From: Roseibium aestuarii
Lineage (GTDB): Bacteria; Pseudomonadota; Alphaproteobacteria; Rhizobiales; Stappiaceae
Length of the DNA stretch: 64,000 nt
Assembly (NCBI RefSeq): GCF_008477545.1
Contig: NZ_VORA01000003.1
Location: forward strand, 124,001-188,000
Direction: 5' to 3'
Of this stretch, positions 26,335 to 35,999 are shown piece by piece. Position numbers and translations under genes: made by a program. Position 1 is the stretch's first letter, and each line of letters starts with the position of its first letter. The notes beneath the pieces are model-generated. The model saw only the letters and a list, made by a program, of their open reading frames with translations. It ran no database searches and was not told where the DNA came from.

Positions 26335-28932
26335 TCAATAGCGCTTCAGCAGGCGTTCCAGATAGTCCAGCTCCAGCCGGGGCCGGGACGGATCGGACAG
26401 GCGCTTGCGCAGCTCTTCCAGGATCCGGCGCGCGCGCTGCACGTCGATCTCGTCGGGAACAGGCACCTTCTCCCCGAAGTCGGGTCCGGAATTGCGGCGC
26501 GGCCGCCCAAGCGGATCCTCGTTCATGGTGGACCGGCTCTGGTTCATGCCCGGCCCTTCGCCCTGACCCATCATCTGCTCGGCCATGCCCTGCGCACCGC
26601 GCCGCAGCGCGTCCAGCGCGTTGCCCTGCTGTCCGAGGGCCTGCTGGCCTTCGCCCTCGCCAAGGGAATCCTGCGCCTCGCCCATGGCCTGCCCGGCCTC
26701 GCCCAGTTCGCCAGACTGGGGCATGCCGTTCTGACCCAGCCGGTCCATCAGCTCCTGCAGTTGCTGCGCCAGATCGCCCTGGCCCTGTTGCAGCTGCTTC
26801 AGTATCTCGGCCAGCTGCTCCTGGGTCATCTGACCGCCCGGTTGCTGCCCTTGCTGCTGGCCCTGCTGATCCCCCTTCTGACCCGGCTGCTGCTGACCCT
26901 GTTCGCCCTGCTGCTGGTTGAACCTGTGGGTCTGGTCCATGAGCTCCTGCTGCTTGCGGATCATGTCGCCCAGCTGATTGAGCATCTCCATCATTTCGCT
27001 GGTCATCTGGTCCTGCGGCATCATCTGCGGATTGCCCGCCTGCAGGTTTTCCAGCATGCGCTGCATTTCCGCCAGCAGCTCGCGCGCCGCATCCCGGCTG
27101 CCGGTCCGGGCCAGATCCTCGATCCGGTCCAGCATCTCGGAGAGATTCTGCTGGTTCAGGGTCTGCTGATCCGGCGAGAACGGCTGGGAGGCCTGCGGAT
27201 TGCGCCGCATCTGCTCCGCCAGCGCCTGCATGTAGTCGTTGAGCGCTTCCCGCAGCTCCTGGGTCAGCCGGGCGATTTCCTCATCGCTCGCGCCTTCTTC
27301 CAGCGCCTTGCGGAGCGCCTCCTGCGCCTGGCGCAGCGCCCGCTCGGCCAGCGACAGATCGCCGTCCTCGATGGTGAGCGCCAGGTCCCACAGCAGCGGC
27401 AGAAGTTCCTTCAGCTCCTCGTCGCTCCGGGCCCGCGTCAGACGGGCCAGCGCAAACTGCACCCCGAGATAGTCCTTCAGGCTGACATTGAAGCTCTCCG
27501 GCGCCAGAAGCAGCGCATCCAACGCCAGGATGGCCCGGTCCTGCTGCCGCGCATCCAGCGACAGCAGCCGGCGCTGCTCCACCACCGCACGCGCCAGAGG
27601 CACCCGGAACAGGCGCTGAGGCAGCTCCAACTCATAGGTCGGCGACACGCCTTCCTGACCTGCTTCGTCCAGCGCATGAAGGGTCATGTGCACATTGGAC
27701 CCGGCCCAGGGATGGGAGGTCAGGTCACGGATGGTTTCCGCCGCTCCGGTTTCGCTGCCCCGTGGCGGCAGGGACAACGGAAACTGTGGCGCCTCCACCA
27801 GAGGCCGAGGGGCGCCGGAAAGAGGGCCCAGACCCGTGAGGCTGCGCGCACGCTGGCCATTTTCTCCGTCAGCCGGAGCGGGAAGTGCCGCGATCCGCGC
27901 TTCCGCGGACACTGTCCGGTAATCGTCGGTCACCGTATAGGGCAGCTTCAGCGCCCCGCTCAGCTGAGCCTCCGGGTCTCCGGCAAGGGCAATCTGCGGC
28001 GCATCATCGGGAATAACCTCGAACCGCCAGTCCATGAGCGGCGTGTCATCCAGCAACAGGGCAATTGTGCCGTCACTGTCGAGCACGGCGCGGTGTTCGG
28101 TCACCGGTCCGACTCCATCGCCCGGCGCATCCGGCTCGCTTTCAGAACGGATGCCACCCTCCAGCGCCATGCGGAACCCCTCGGCCCCCTGGCTTCGGAC
28201 GACGAACCTCGCGCCTTCCGGCACCCGGAGCACCTGGCCGGGCGCCCGCAAGGCAGCGCTTTCCCCGGTGAGATAGATCGGCGGCAGATTGGTATAGGCG
28301 GGCGGAGTGATCCAGGCGTCGAGCCGGCTCGCGACCTCTTTCGGATCGAGGCCGAAACGAAATGCAGCCGTCAGCCGGTCGAGCCGCTGGCCAGTGCTGG
28401 CCGCAAGGCCCACCACAAGCAACAGCGCCACGCCGACACGCAGGGCATAAGGATCGAGGCGCCAGGACCCGGGAGCAGGAAGCGGGGAGCTGAGGCCGCC
28501 GATCAGCGCCATCATGCGCCGCTTGTGCAGAAGCCACAGGGAGCGGGTGGAGGGACCGGCCGGCAACAGCTCGGCAAGATCGTCTTCCAGCGCCGACAGG
28601 GGGCGGTTGAGCGAAGGGCTTGCAGCCTCGATGCGACGAACGGCCTCGTCATGGGTCGGCAGGCGCAGCCGATAGATCCCGCGCAGGCTGACGAGGAAGG
28701 CAACGCCCAGAAGAAGCAGCCCCAACCCGTGCAAGACCACCGGCAGGGCCTGCCAGACACCGAGCAGGCTGAGCGCAAGGAACAGCGCGATCACCAGAAC
28801 GGGTGCAAAGACCGCCCGGACAAGCCGCTCGATCAGCAAGGCTCTCCGGCTGCGGCGCACCAGGCGGGCAAGCCGCTTCAGGCCGCGCCGGTCCTCACCG
28901 TCGGAACCCGGCGTCACGGCCGGGCCGGTCAT
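26335..28932 (-). CDS. TIGR02302 family (DUF4175-like) membrane protein
   Basis: An 865-residue protein typical of alphaproteobacteria. Two N-terminal transmembrane helices (about 40-85) and another near 145 are followed by a periplasmic region with beta-rich repeats, long helical segments with acidic/Leu content, and a Gln/Gly-rich low-complexity region (QQQPGQKGDQQGQQQGQQ) near residue 700. Function is unknown; it commonly sits behind lysA and is sometimes near flagellar or envelope genes. The start ATG at 28932 (MTGPAV) was preferred over a GTG at 29061, since the intervening 43 codons use rare codons and look non-coding. Confidence 0.82.
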   Translation of the reverse strand: MTGPAVTPGSDGEDRRGLKRLARLVRRSRRALLIERLVRAVFAPVLVIALFLALSLLGVWQALPVVLHGLGLLLLGVAFLVSLRGIYRLRLPTHDEAVRRIEAASPSLNRPLSALEDDLAELLPAGPSTRSLWLLHKRRMMALIGGLSSPLPAPGSWRLDPYALRVGVALLLVVGLAASTGQRLDRLTAAFRFGLDPKEVASRLDAWITPPAYTNLPPIYLTGESAALRAPGQVLRVPEGARFVVRSQGAEGFRMALEGGIRSESEPDAPGDGVGPVTEHRAVLDSDGTIALLLDDTPLMDWRFEVIPDDAPQIALAGDPEAQLSGALKLPYTVTDDYRTVSAEARIAALPAPADGENGQRARSLTGLGPLSGAPRPLVEAPQFPLSLPPRGSETGAAETIRDLTSHPWAGSNVHMTLHALDEAGQEGVSPTYELELPQRLFRVPLARAVVEQRRLLSLDARQQDRAILALDALLLAPESFNVSLKDYLGVQFALARLTRARSDEELKELLPLLWDLALTIEDGDLSLAERALRQAQEALRKALEEGASDEEIARLTQELREALNDYMQALAEQMRRNPQASQPFSPDQQTLNQQNLSEMLDRIEDLARTGSRDAARELLAEMQRMLENLQAGNPQMMPQDQMTSEMMEMLNQLGDMIRKQQELMDQTHRFNQQQGEQGQQQPGQKGDQQGQQQGQQPGGQMTQEQLAEILKQLQQGQGDLAQQLQELMDRLGQNGMPQSGELGEAGQAMGEAQDSLGEGEGQQALGQQGNALDALRRGAQGMAEQMMGQGEGPGMNQSRSTMNEDPLGRPRRNSGPDFGEKVPVPDEIDVQRARRILEELRKRLSDPSRPRLELDYLERLLKRY

Positions 28933-29094
28933 TTCGGGAGTGCTGTCAGTTTCGCCGCGCCGCAAGGCCGGACCTCCTTCACTGCCACCTGTCGCAGGGT
29001 GAGGGAAAACCGGCCGCGCCGCAAGCTGTCGAAACCACGAAAGGGCGGCGCGCGCCGTCACGAAACCTTGACCGACGCTCGCAGGTCCGTTTCC

Positions 29095-30366
29095 TCAGCC
29101 CTTCAGCCACTCCGGCAGGGCATCGAGACCGATCAGATCCTCGTAGGTCGGGCGGGGACGGATCACCGCGAAGGCGCCGTCCTTCACCAGCACTTCGGGC
29201 ACCAGAAGCCGGGTGTTGTAGGTCGACGACTGGGTGGCCCCATAGGCCCCGGCGGAATAGACCGCCAGCAGGTCGCCCGCCTTCACCGCCGGAAGATCCC
29301 GGTCATGGCCGAGATAGTCGCCGGTTTCGCAGACCGGGCCGACGATATCCGCCTTCAGACGCGGAGCATCGGCTGCGGCTTCCACCACCGGGCCGATCTC
29401 GTGATAGGCGTCATAGAGCGTCGGACGGATGAGGTCGTTCATCGCCCCGTCGACGATGACGAAGTTCTTGGCCTCGCCCGGCTTCACGTAGATGACCTTG
29501 GTCACCAGAATGCCCGCGTTGCCGGCAATCAGACGGCCCGGCTCGAAGACGATCTTGCACTCGAGCTTCTCGACGTGCCGCTTCACCACTTCCGCATAGG
29601 CGTCCGGATGGGGAGGCGGATTGTTGTCGGAGACGTAAGGAATGCCCAGACCGCCTCCGAGATCGATGTGATCGATCCCGTGACCGTCGCCGCGCAGATC
29701 GGCGATCAGCTCGCCCAGCCGCGCAAAGGCGTCGTCGAAGGGCTGAAGCTGGGTGATCTGCGACCCGATGTGCATGTCGATGCCGGTGACCTTCAGGCCC
29801 GGCAGCTTCGCCGCATGCGCATAGACTTCCCGGGCCTTCTGCCAGGGAATGCCGAACTTGTTCTCGGCCTTGCCGGTCGAGATCTTGGCGTGGGTCCTTG
29901 CATCCACATCCGGATTGATGCGCAGGGAGACGCGCGCTTCCTTGCCGAGCGCCGTGGCGACCTTGGAGAGCTGGTGCAGCTCCGGCTCGGATTCCACGTT
30001 GAAGCACAGGATGTCCTGGGAGAGGGCATAGGCCTGCTCGGCCTCGGTCTTGCCGACGCCGGAGAAAAGGATCCGCTCGCCCGGAACACCCGCAGCGCGT
30101 GCCCGGCGCAGCTCGCCTTCCGACACCACATCCATGCCGGCACCCAGATCCGCCAGGGTCTTCAGCACGGCCTGGTTGGAATTGGCCTTCATGGCATAGC
30201 AGACCAGGCTGTCGATGCCCTTCAGCGCGTCCTTGAACACGCGGTAGTGCCGCTCCAGCGTCGCGGAGGAATAGACATAGAAGGGAGTGCCGACGGCTTC
30301 GGCGATCTCGGCCACCGACACGTCTTCCGCAAAAAGCGTGCCCTGACGATACTGGAAGTGATGCAC
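29095..30366 (-). CDS. lysA: Diaminopimelate decarboxylase
   Basis: PLP enzyme that turns meso-diaminopimelate into L-lysine. The 423-residue fold-type III protein carries the PLP lysine K60 in CYAMKANSN, the HIGSQI histidine, the glycine-rich phosphate-binding DLGGGLGIPY segment, EPGRLI and the second-subunit cysteine motif GPVCETGD. All key residues are intact. The start is GTG (CAC on plus strand). It belongs to the argH-lipoprotein-lysA-TIGR02302 minus-strand run, a very stable cluster in Hyphomicrobiales. Confidence 0.94.
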   Translation of the reverse strand: MHHFQYRQGTLFAEDVSVAEIAEAVGTPFYVYSSATLERHYRVFKDALKGIDSLVCYAMKANSNQAVLKTLADLGAGMDVVSEGELRRARAAGVPGERILFSGVGKTEAEQAYALSQDILCFNVESEPELHQLSKVATALGKEARVSLRINPDVDARTHAKISTGKAENKFGIPWQKAREVYAHAAKLPGLKVTGIDMHIGSQITQLQPFDDAFARLGELIADLRGDGHGIDHIDLGGGLGIPYVSDNNPPPHPDAYAEVVKRHVEKLECKIVFEPGRLIAGNAGILVTKVIYVKPGEAKNFVIVDGAMNDLIRPTLYDAYHEIGPVVEAAADAPRLKADIVGPVCETGDYLGHDRDLPAVKAGDLLAVYSAGAYGATQSSTYNTRLLVPEVLVKDGAFAVIRPRPTYEDLIGLDALPEWLKG

Positions 30367-30452
30367 GATATGTCCTTGAGCTCTGGGCCGGTCCGGCTGG
30401 CCGGTGCCCCGCGGCTTCGGCCCATCCGCCTACCGGCGCGCGCGTGATCCGA

Positions 30453-30710
30453 TCAGATCAGGAAATCCAGGAAGAAGCGACGCTGGTCGACGGGCTGTTC
30501 TGCGGGCGGCGTGACAACCTGCGATCCGGTCGCGGTCGAGACCTGCGGCGCGGCAGCCGGAACATCGACCAGGCCCGGCGTCTCGAGCGATCCCTTGCGG
30601 CCGCATCCGCCCAGCGATACGGCGACCACGCCGGCCAGCACGAGCACCGCGCTGCGGATCATCCGCCCCTTGCGGTCGGGCGTCGCCGGAATGTCAGTGC
30701 CTTGCGCCAT
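30453..30710 (-). CDS. Small lipoprotein (LptM/YifL-like)
   Basis: An 85-residue protein with a signal peptide for lipid attachment: MIRSAVLVLAGVVAVSLGGCGRKG, where LGGC is the lipobox and GCGRKG the conserved mature start of LptM-like proteins that assist LPS translocon assembly. The start at 30710 has a good GAGG site; an internal ATG at 30662 (preceded by AAGGGG) would give a shorter, more canonical signal peptide and is the main alternative. The C-terminus is Pro/Ala-rich. It lies between argH and lysA. Confidence 0.8.
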   Translation of the reverse strand: MAQGTDIPATPDRKGRMIRSAVLVLAGVVAVSLGGCGRKGSLETPGLVDVPAAAPQVSTATGSQVVTPPAEQPVDQRRFFLDFLI

Positions 30711-30825
30711 GGAAATGCCTCGTGATGCCGCGTCTTTCTTGCCTCTTCCTCGCATGGAAGAGGCAGGACGGCAAGCCTTGTCGAAGGTCCCGCCGTCCCG
30801 TGTGCCTGCAAGCCGGAAAGGCCGA

Positions 30826-32211
30826 TCAGGCCTTGCCCAGCTCCTTGAGCCAGCGGCGCGCCTGCTTGCGCACATTGGCCGGCGCGGTGCCGCCGTAGCT
30901 GACCCGCGAGCGGACCGACTTGTCGACGGAAAGAACCTGGAACACCTCGTCGGTGATCTTCGGGTCCACGGCCTGCATGTCCTCGAGCGGCACCTTGTGC
31001 AGTTCGCAATTGCGCTCCACCGCCAGGGCCACGATGCGGCCGGTCACGTGGTGAGCATCGCGGAACGGCATGCCGAGCACGCGCACCAGCCAGTCGGCCA
31101 GATCGGTCGCGGTGGAATAGCCCGAACCGGCGGCCTTCTTCAGAACCTTGGTGTTCGGCTCCAGATCCTTGACCATGCCGGTCATGGCGGCCAGCGCCAG
31201 AGACACGGAGGACAGACCGTCGAAGGCCTGTTCCTTGTCTTCCTGCATGTCCTTGGAATAGGCGAGCGGCAGACCCTTCATGACCACCAGCAGGCCCTGC
31301 AGGGAACCGAAGATGCGGCCGGTCTTGGCGCGCACCAGCTCCGCGGCATCCGGGTTCTTCTTCTGCGGCATGATGGAGGAGCCGGTCGAGAACTTGTCCG
31401 ACAGCTTGATGAAACCGAACTGGGCAGAGCACCAGATGACGATTTCCTCGGCCAAGCGCGACAGGTGAACCGCACAGATGGCGGCAGCCGACAGCGCCTC
31501 GATCACGAAATCACGATCGGACACCCCGTCCAGAGAGTTGGCGGTCGGGCGGTCGAAGCCCAGTTCCGCCGCCGTCGCCTTGCGGTCGATCGGGAAGGAC
31601 GTGCCGGCAAGCGCGGCAGAGCCCAGCGGGCACTCGTTCATGCGCTTGCGCGCATCGCGCACGCGCGACCGGTCACGGGCGAACATCTCCACATAGGCCA
31701 TCATGTGGTGGCCGAAGGTCACCGGCTGGGCCGACTGAAGATGCGTGAAGCCGGGCATCACGTCGCCCGCATGCGCGTCAGCCTTCTCGGCGAGCGCCAG
31801 CATCAGCTCGCTCAGCTGCTGCTCCAGCGTGTCCAGCGTGTCGCGAACCCAGAGCTTGAAGTCGGTCGCGACCTGGTCGTTGCGCGACCGGGCGGTGTGC
31901 AGGCGGCCGGCGGCCGGGCCGATCAGCTCGCCCAGACGCGCCTCGATATTCATGTGAATGTCTTCGAGCGCACGGGAGAAAGTGAAGGTGCCGTCCTCGA
32001 TTTCCTTCAGGATCGCGTCGAGACCGCCGACGATCTTCTCGGCATCATCGGCGGAAACGATTTGTTGAGCGGCCAGCATGCGCACGTGGGCTTTCGAGCC
32101 CGCGATATCTTGCCTATATAGCTTGCGGTCGTAGTCGATGGAGGCGTTGATTTCCTCCATGATGGCATCCGGTCCTTCCGCAAACCGGCCGCCCCACATG
32201 CGATTGCTCAT
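30826..32211 (-). CDS. argH: Argininosuccinate lyase
   Basis: Cleaves argininosuccinate to arginine and fumarate. The 461-residue fumarase/aspartase superfamily protein shows [11 protein letters not shown] at the start, HMNIEARL, the [14 protein letters not shown] segment, [16 protein letters not shown] and the mobile signature loop [12 protein letters not shown]. The start at MSNRMWG is fixed by homology; the frame is open well upstream into tlpA, but that is antisense. It is divergent from tlpA with only 41 bases between start codons, so promoter elements of each gene must overlap the other gene's 5' end. Confidence 0.95.
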   Translation of the reverse strand: MSNRMWGGRFAEGPDAIMEEINASIDYDRKLYRQDIAGSKAHVRMLAAQQIVSADDAEKIVGGLDAILKEIEDGTFTFSRALEDIHMNIEARLGELIGPAAGRLHTARSRNDQVATDFKLWVRDTLDTLEQQLSELMLALAEKADAHAGDVMPGFTHLQSAQPVTFGHHMMAYVEMFARDRSRVRDARKRMNECPLGSAALAGTSFPIDRKATAAELGFDRPTANSLDGVSDRDFVIEALSAAAICAVHLSRLAEEIVIWCSAQFGFIKLSDKFSTGSSIMPQKKNPDAAELVRAKTGRIFGSLQGLLVVMKGLPLAYSKDMQEDKEQAFDGLSSVSLALAAMTGMVKDLEPNTKVLKKAAGSGYSTATDLADWLVRVLGMPFRDAHHVTGRIVALAVERNCELHKVPLEDMQAVDPKITDEVFQVLSVDKSVRSRVSYGGTAPANVRKQARRWLKELGKA

Positions 32212-32252
32212 GCTGTAGTCCTTGAGATTACCCCGTGAAGAGGTCTGGAAGA

Positions 32253-32921
32253 ATGACAAACCCCACCGCCAAGCCGAAACGGCACCTGCATCGGATCCTG
32301 ATGGCCGGAGGCGCGGGCCTGGTGGCCATAACTGTTGGGGTATACGGGATCCTGGGGGGCTATGGCAACTCGCAGAGCGCCAATTCCTGCGCGGTTTCTC
32401 TGGCCATGGCCGAAAATGCGGCCCCTCACGTGGGTGGCGAAGTGGCGGCCTTTCTGCCGGCCGAACGCCCGCTGGATCTGAGCGCACTGGCCTTCCAGAA
32501 TGACAAGGGCGAAAGCCGCACCCTGGCGGGCTTCTCCGGCCGGACCGTGCTGCTGAACCTCTGGGCCACATGGTGCGGCCCCTGTCGCAAGGAGATGCCG
32601 GCGCTGGATCAGCTGCAGGCCGAGCGCGGCGGCAAGGACTTTGAAGTGGTGGCGGTCAGCGTCGACCGGGGCAGCGAGGAAAAGCCGAAGGCCTTCCTCG
32701 AGGAGATGGGCATCCATACCCTTGCCTTCCGCCACGATCCGTCGAACCAGATCATTGCGGACCTGCGCAAGGTCGCCAAGGCACCCGGACTGCCGACCAC
32801 GATCCTCGTCGGACCGGACGGCTGCGAAGTCGGAACGATGTACGGCCCCGCCGAATGGGCATCCGGCGAGGCGAAGGGGTTGATCGACAAGGCCGTCGAG
32901 GCGGCTCGCCCCGCGTCCTGA
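32253..32921 (+). CDS. tlpA: TlpA family thiol:disulfide interchange protein
   Basis: A 222-residue membrane-anchored periplasmic thioredoxin, with one N-terminal helix ([22 protein letters not shown]) and a redox motif WCGPC (cysteines about 108 and 111; [17 protein letters not shown]). The cis-proline region is APGLPTTIL. In rhizobia TlpA is needed for cytochrome aa3 maturation and copper transfer. Two extra cysteines occur in the mature domain (C46 and C190 region), matching TlpA proper. The start ATG at 32253 is favoured over GTG at 32235. Divergent from argH. Confidence 0.87.
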   Translation: MTNPTAKPKRHLHRILMAGGAGLVAITVGVYGILGGYGNSQSANSCAVSLAMAENAAPHVGGEVAAFLPAERPLDLSALAFQNDKGESRTLAGFSGRTVLLNLWATWCGPCRKEMPALDQLQAERGGKDFEVVAVSVDRGSEEKPKAFLEEMGIHTLAFRHDPSNQIIADLRKVAKAPGLPTTILVGPDGCEVGTMYGPAEWASGEAKGLIDKAVEAARPAS

Positions 32922-32924
32922 AGG

Positions 32925-33128
32925 TCAGGCGCTGATATCGACCGCGTTGCCCAGACCCGGGATCTGGCGCGACTGACGGCGCTGCTGTTCCTGGGTGTTC
33001 TGCTGGTCCTGCAGCCGGTCGGCCACCTGACGCTCTTCCTGGGCACTGTCGCGGATCGCATTCGTCGCGAGCTGGCTGCGAACGTTGTAGCTGCTGGCGG
33101 CGGCAGACGTGTCGCTGATCGAAGGCAT
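32925..33128 (-). CDS. Small protein with C-terminal DISA motif
   Basis: A 67-residue hydrophilic, Gln/Arg-rich protein (MPSISDTSAAASSYN...) of unknown function. The centre (RDSAQEERQVADRLQDQQ) is predicted to be helical. The C-terminus GLGNAVDISA resembles the ends of the next two genes and of YjfB-type proteins. GGAG lies eight bases before ATG 33128 and fixes the start. Its stop codon is three bases from the tlpA stop. Confidence 0.6.
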   Translation of the reverse strand: MPSISDTSAAASSYNVRSQLATNAIRDSAQEERQVADRLQDQQNTQEQQRRQSRQIPGLGNAVDISA

Positions 33129-33193
33129 ACTCAATACTCCTGTGCCGTGATGCGGAGCCGTTACACCGGCCCTGATGCGTTCTGCCGGGGGTC

Positions 33194-33460
33194 TCAGACC
33201 GAGATGTCGATCCGGCCTCCGAGAGAGGTGTCCGATGGGGCGGGCCTGGTTTCCTGGCGATTGGAAAGCTGTTCAGCAACCCGCTCGAGAGATTCCGCCC
33301 GGCGGCTGCTGGCATTCGCCTGTCTTTGAACCGTCTCCGCGACCGAGCGCTCCTGTCGGGTCTCCAGTTCGCGGATCTGGGCGGCTGTTCGTTCCGGGGT
33401 GGACTCTCCAGCCCGGGGGATGAAGGGCGTGGAAGAGCCTGAACTGATGGCCTCTGGCAT
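33194..33460 (-). CDS. Small protein with C-terminal DISV motif
   Basis: An 88-residue protein (MPEAISSGSSTPFIPRAG...), Glu/Arg/Gln-rich in the middle (QIRELETRQERSVAETVQRQ, helical and probably coiled) and ending SLGGRIDISV. AGGAG eight bases upstream supports ATG 33460 rather than the in-frame ATG at 33478. It is the middle member of three tandem small genes; its C-terminal pattern LGxxIDISV is shared with its upstream neighbour's QINITV end. Function is unknown. A good promoter precedes it. Confidence 0.58.
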   Translation of the reverse strand: MPEAISSGSSTPFIPRAGESTPERTAAQIRELETRQERSVAETVQRQANASSRRAESLERVAEQLSNRQETRPAPSDTSLGGRIDISV

Positions 33461-33491
33461 CGTCTTGCTCCTGAACATGCGTTCTCATGGA

Positions 33492-33520
33492 TAAATATAG
33501 CGCATCTTCAGTCGAGACAA
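33492..33520 (-). promoter_or_regulatory. Candidate promoter for the 88-residue small gene
   Basis: On the minus strand TTGTCT (33515-33520), a 17-bp spacer and TATTTA (33492-33497) lie 32 bases upstream of the ATG at 33460. Both elements and spacing are good for an alphaproteobacterial housekeeping promoter. The surrounding 33480-33620 stretch is clearly AT-rich. Confidence 0.4.
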
Positions 33521-33654
33521 AGAACAGATGGAAATGACCTTGCGTCATTATCCACGGATCATGATCTGAATAGGCCCAATTTGATTAAAATTTTAAGTGA
33601 AAAATCGCGAGATTTCGCAAGATCAACTGAATCGGAACGGTCAACTCCGTCCGA

Positions 33655-33855
33655 TTACACGGTAATGTTGATCTGAGTTCCCATGCCGGCCGGGGCGGAG
33701 GCGGGCGAGGCCAGCGCATCGGTGGCGCCCTGCAGCAGGGCAACGATCCCCGCATCGGCCTGGACAGCCTGCTTCAGCATGGCGGCCTGCAGGGCCTGAC
33801 CCTTCTGGGCCTGACTGACCCCGATATAGGCTGCTGCGATGGATGCGGTGTCCAT
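33655..33855 (-). CDS. YjfB-like putative motility protein
   Basis: A 66-residue protein matching the YjfB putative motility family: MDTASIAAAYIGVSQAQ at the N-terminus, a helical AAMLKQAVQADAGIVALLQGA centre and a C-terminal QINITV that occupies the usual IDI/LNI tail position. Members occur in flagellated bacteria, but a molecular function is not established. Start by a G-rich ribosome site before ATG. It is the upstream gene of the small-protein trio. Confidence 0.72.
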   Translation of the reverse strand: MDTASIAAAYIGVSQAQKGQALQAAMLKQAVQADAGIVALLQGATDALASPASAPAGMGTQINITV

Positions 33856-33956
33856 GCCCCCGTCCGCGATCTGACGTTACGGGAGCATGATCCTTAAAAG
33901 AAATGAAACGCCGGTTAACGCAGGGTAAGAAATCCGCATCGGTCGTCGCGAAATGC

Positions 33957-33993
33957 AAAAAGGGGCCGGACAACTTCGGTCCGACCCCTTTTC
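33957..33993. terminator. Bidirectional intrinsic terminator
   Basis: Stem AAAAGGGG-C-CGGAC / GTCCG-A-CCCCTTTT with one mismatch and an A-run/T-run pair on the two sides. It follows the 3-hydroxybutyryl-CoA dehydrogenase stop on minus. Confidence 0.85.
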
Positions 33994-34020
33994 AGATGTC
34001 ATGCGCAACGCGGAGCGCCC

Positions 34021-34902
34021 TCAGCGGGTCGGCACCGGCACGTCGCCACGATAATCATAGAAACCGCGCTGGGTCTTGCGGCCAAGCCAGCCTGCCTCGA
34101 CATACTTCACGAGCAGCGGGCAGGGGCGGTACTTGCTGTCGGCCAGACCTTCATAGAGCACCTGCATGATCGACAGGCAGGTATCCAGACCGATGAAGTC
34201 GGCCAGCTGCAGCGGGCCCATCGGATGGTTCGCACCGAGCTTCATGGCCGTATCGATGGATTCCACCGATCCCACGCCCTCATAGAGCGTGTAGATGGCT
34301 TCGTTGATCATCGGCAGCAGGATGCGGTTGACCATGAAGGCCGGGAAATCCTCGGCCACGGCCATCTTCTTGCCGACCTTGCGAACAAAGCCCTTGGCCA
34401 GTTCGAAGGTCTCGTCCTCGGTGGCGATGCCGCGCACCAGCTCCACCAGCTCCATGATCGGCACCGGATTCATGAAGTGAATGCCGATGAAACGCTCGGG
34501 ACGGTCCGTGGAGGCCGCCAGACGGGTGATGGAAATGGAAGAAGTGTTGGTCGCCAGAATGGCTTCCGGCTTCAGGATCGGGCAGAGCTGGGAGAAGATC
34601 TTGCGCTTGATCTGCTCGTTCTCGACAGCGGACTCGATCACCATGTCCACATCGGCCAGCATGTCGATGTCCGGTGCCGCGGAAAGCCGCCCGAGGGCGC
34701 CATCGCGATCAGCTTCGGAGATCTGACCCTTCTGGACCTGACGGGCCATGTTGCCGTTGATCGACGCCAGACCGGACTCGATCCTGTCCATGGAGATATC
34801 GCTCAGCATCACGTCGAATCCGGCAAGCGCACAGACATGCGCAATGCCGCTGCCCATCTGCCCGGCTCCGATGACGCCGATTTTTTTCAGTTCAATCCCC
34901 AT
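34021..34902 (-). CDS. hbdA: 3-hydroxybutyryl-CoA dehydrogenase
   Basis: NAD(P)-dependent oxidation/reduction of 3-hydroxybutyryl-CoA (PHB or butyrate-type metabolism). The 293-residue protein shows the Rossmann GVIGAGQMGSGIAHV, the TNTSSISITRLA segment, HFMNPVPIMELVELV with the catalytic histidine, and the C-terminal domain with NRILLPMINEAIYTLYEGVG and GADFIGLDTCL-like LADFIGLD. The start at MGIELKK was selected; an upstream in-frame ATG at 34932 lacks support. It follows etfA on the same strand, a stable etfB-etfA-hbdA arrangement. Confidence 0.9.
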   Translation of the reverse strand: MGIELKKIGVIGAGQMGSGIAHVCALAGFDVMLSDISMDRIESGLASINGNMARQVQKGQISEADRDGALGRLSAAPDIDMLADVDMVIESAVENEQIKRKIFSQLCPILKPEAILATNTSSISITRLAASTDRPERFIGIHFMNPVPIMELVELVRGIATEDETFELAKGFVRKVGKKMAVAEDFPAFMVNRILLPMINEAIYTLYEGVGSVESIDTAMKLGANHPMGPLQLADFIGLDTCLSIMQVLYEGLADSKYRPCPLLVKYVEAGWLGRKTQRGFYDYRGDVPVPTR

Positions 34903-34991
34903 GGTCCAATCCGATCCACATCTGACATTCAAGACCGTATCCGGTCATCCGTACACAAAGCAATGCCGCCGGATCGTTCTGGCGGCAAGGG

Positions 34992-35017
34992 TCCGGACGG
35001 CAAATCTGCCGTCCGGA
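34992..35017. terminator. Perfect 11-bp hairpin downstream of etfA
   Basis: TCCGGACGGCA and TGCCGTCCGGA pair exactly around a four-base loop. It has no T-tract in the minus direction, so it may act as a processing or partial-termination hairpin between etfA and hbdA rather than a strong terminator. Confidence 0.5.
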
Positions 35018-35039
35018 GAGATTTTATCCGTCGAAAGGA

Positions 35040-35972
35040 TTACTCGACGGCAGCCTTCAGCTCGGGAAGGACGTCGAAGAGATCGGCGACCAGACCGTAA
35101 TCGGCCACCTGGAAGATCGGAGCTTCCTCGTCCTTGTTGATGGCCACGATGACCTTGCTGTCCTTCATGCCGGCGAGGTGCTGGATGGCACCGGAGATGC
35201 CGCAGGCAATGTAGAGGTCCGGAGCCACGACCTTGCCGGTCTGACCCACCTGCCAGTCGTTCGGAGCATAGCCCGCGTCGACAGCGGCGCGCGACGCACC
35301 GACGGCAGCGCCCAGGGCATCTGCCACCGGCATGATGACTTCCTGGAACTTCTCTTCGGAACCCAGGGCGCGACCACCGGAGACGATGATCTTGGCCGAG
35401 GTCAGTTCCGGGCGGTCGGACTTGGACAGTTCTTCGCCGACGAATTCGGAAGCAGCACCGGCAGCCGGAGCGGAAACCGCTTCGATTGCAGCAAACCCAC
35501 CGGCTTCGGCAGCCTGGAAGGTGGAGGTCCGCACGGTGATGACCTTCTTCGCATCGGAAGACTTCACGGTCTGGATGGCGTTGCCAGCGTAGATCGGACG
35601 CTCGAAGGTCTCGCCATCGATGACGGCGATCACGTCGGAGATCTGCATCACGTCGAGCAGGGCGGCCACGCGCGGCAGGGTGTTCTTGCCGTTGGCGGTT
35701 GCCGGGGCAACGATCGCGTCATAGCCGGCAGCCAGATCGACGATCAGGGCAGCCATCGGCTCGGCCAGCTGATGGGCCAGCGCGGCGCTCTCAGCGGTCA
35801 GGACCTTGGCGACGCCAGACAGCTTGGAAGCTGCTTCGGCGACACCGGAAATGCCTTCACCGGCCACGAGCACATGGACGTCGCCGCCCATCTTCAGGGC
35901 AGCGGAGAGAGCCTTTGCGGTTGCATCGCTGAGGGCGCCACCGGCATGTTCGGCCACAAGAAGAATAGTCAT
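35040..35972 (-). CDS. etfA: Electron transfer flavoprotein alpha subunit
   Basis: A 310-residue subunit of the FAD/AMP-binding ETF heterodimer that takes electrons from acyl-CoA dehydrogenases to ETF:ubiquinone oxidoreductase. The N-terminal domain I is followed by the C-terminal FAD domain with the family signature, including [48 protein letters not shown] and [21 protein letters not shown]. The ATG follows a clear ribosome site. It is 27 bp downstream of etfB. Confidence 0.95.
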   Translation of the reverse strand: MTILLVAEHAGGALSDATAKALSAALKMGGDVHVLVAGEGISGVAEAASKLSGVAKVLTAESAALAHQLAEPMAALIVDLAAGYDAIVAPATANGKNTLPRVAALLDVMQISDVIAVIDGETFERPIYAGNAIQTVKSSDAKKVITVRTSTFQAAEAGGFAAIEAVSAPAAGAASEFVGEELSKSDRPELTSAKIIVSGGRALGSEEKFQEVIMPVADALGAAVGASRAAVDAGYAPNDWQVGQTGKVVAPDLYIACGISGAIQHLAGMKDSKVIVAINKDEEAPIFQVADYGLVADLFDVLPELKAAVE

Positions 35973-35999
35973 GATCTTTTTCCTTCTGTCGCGATCCCC

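Noticed and set aside
26761..30447. A plus-strand open frame of 1,228 codons over the TIGR02302-like gene and lysA
   Set aside because: It is antisense to two well-supported genes and reflects the scarcity of stop codons in high-GC sequence; no domains seen.
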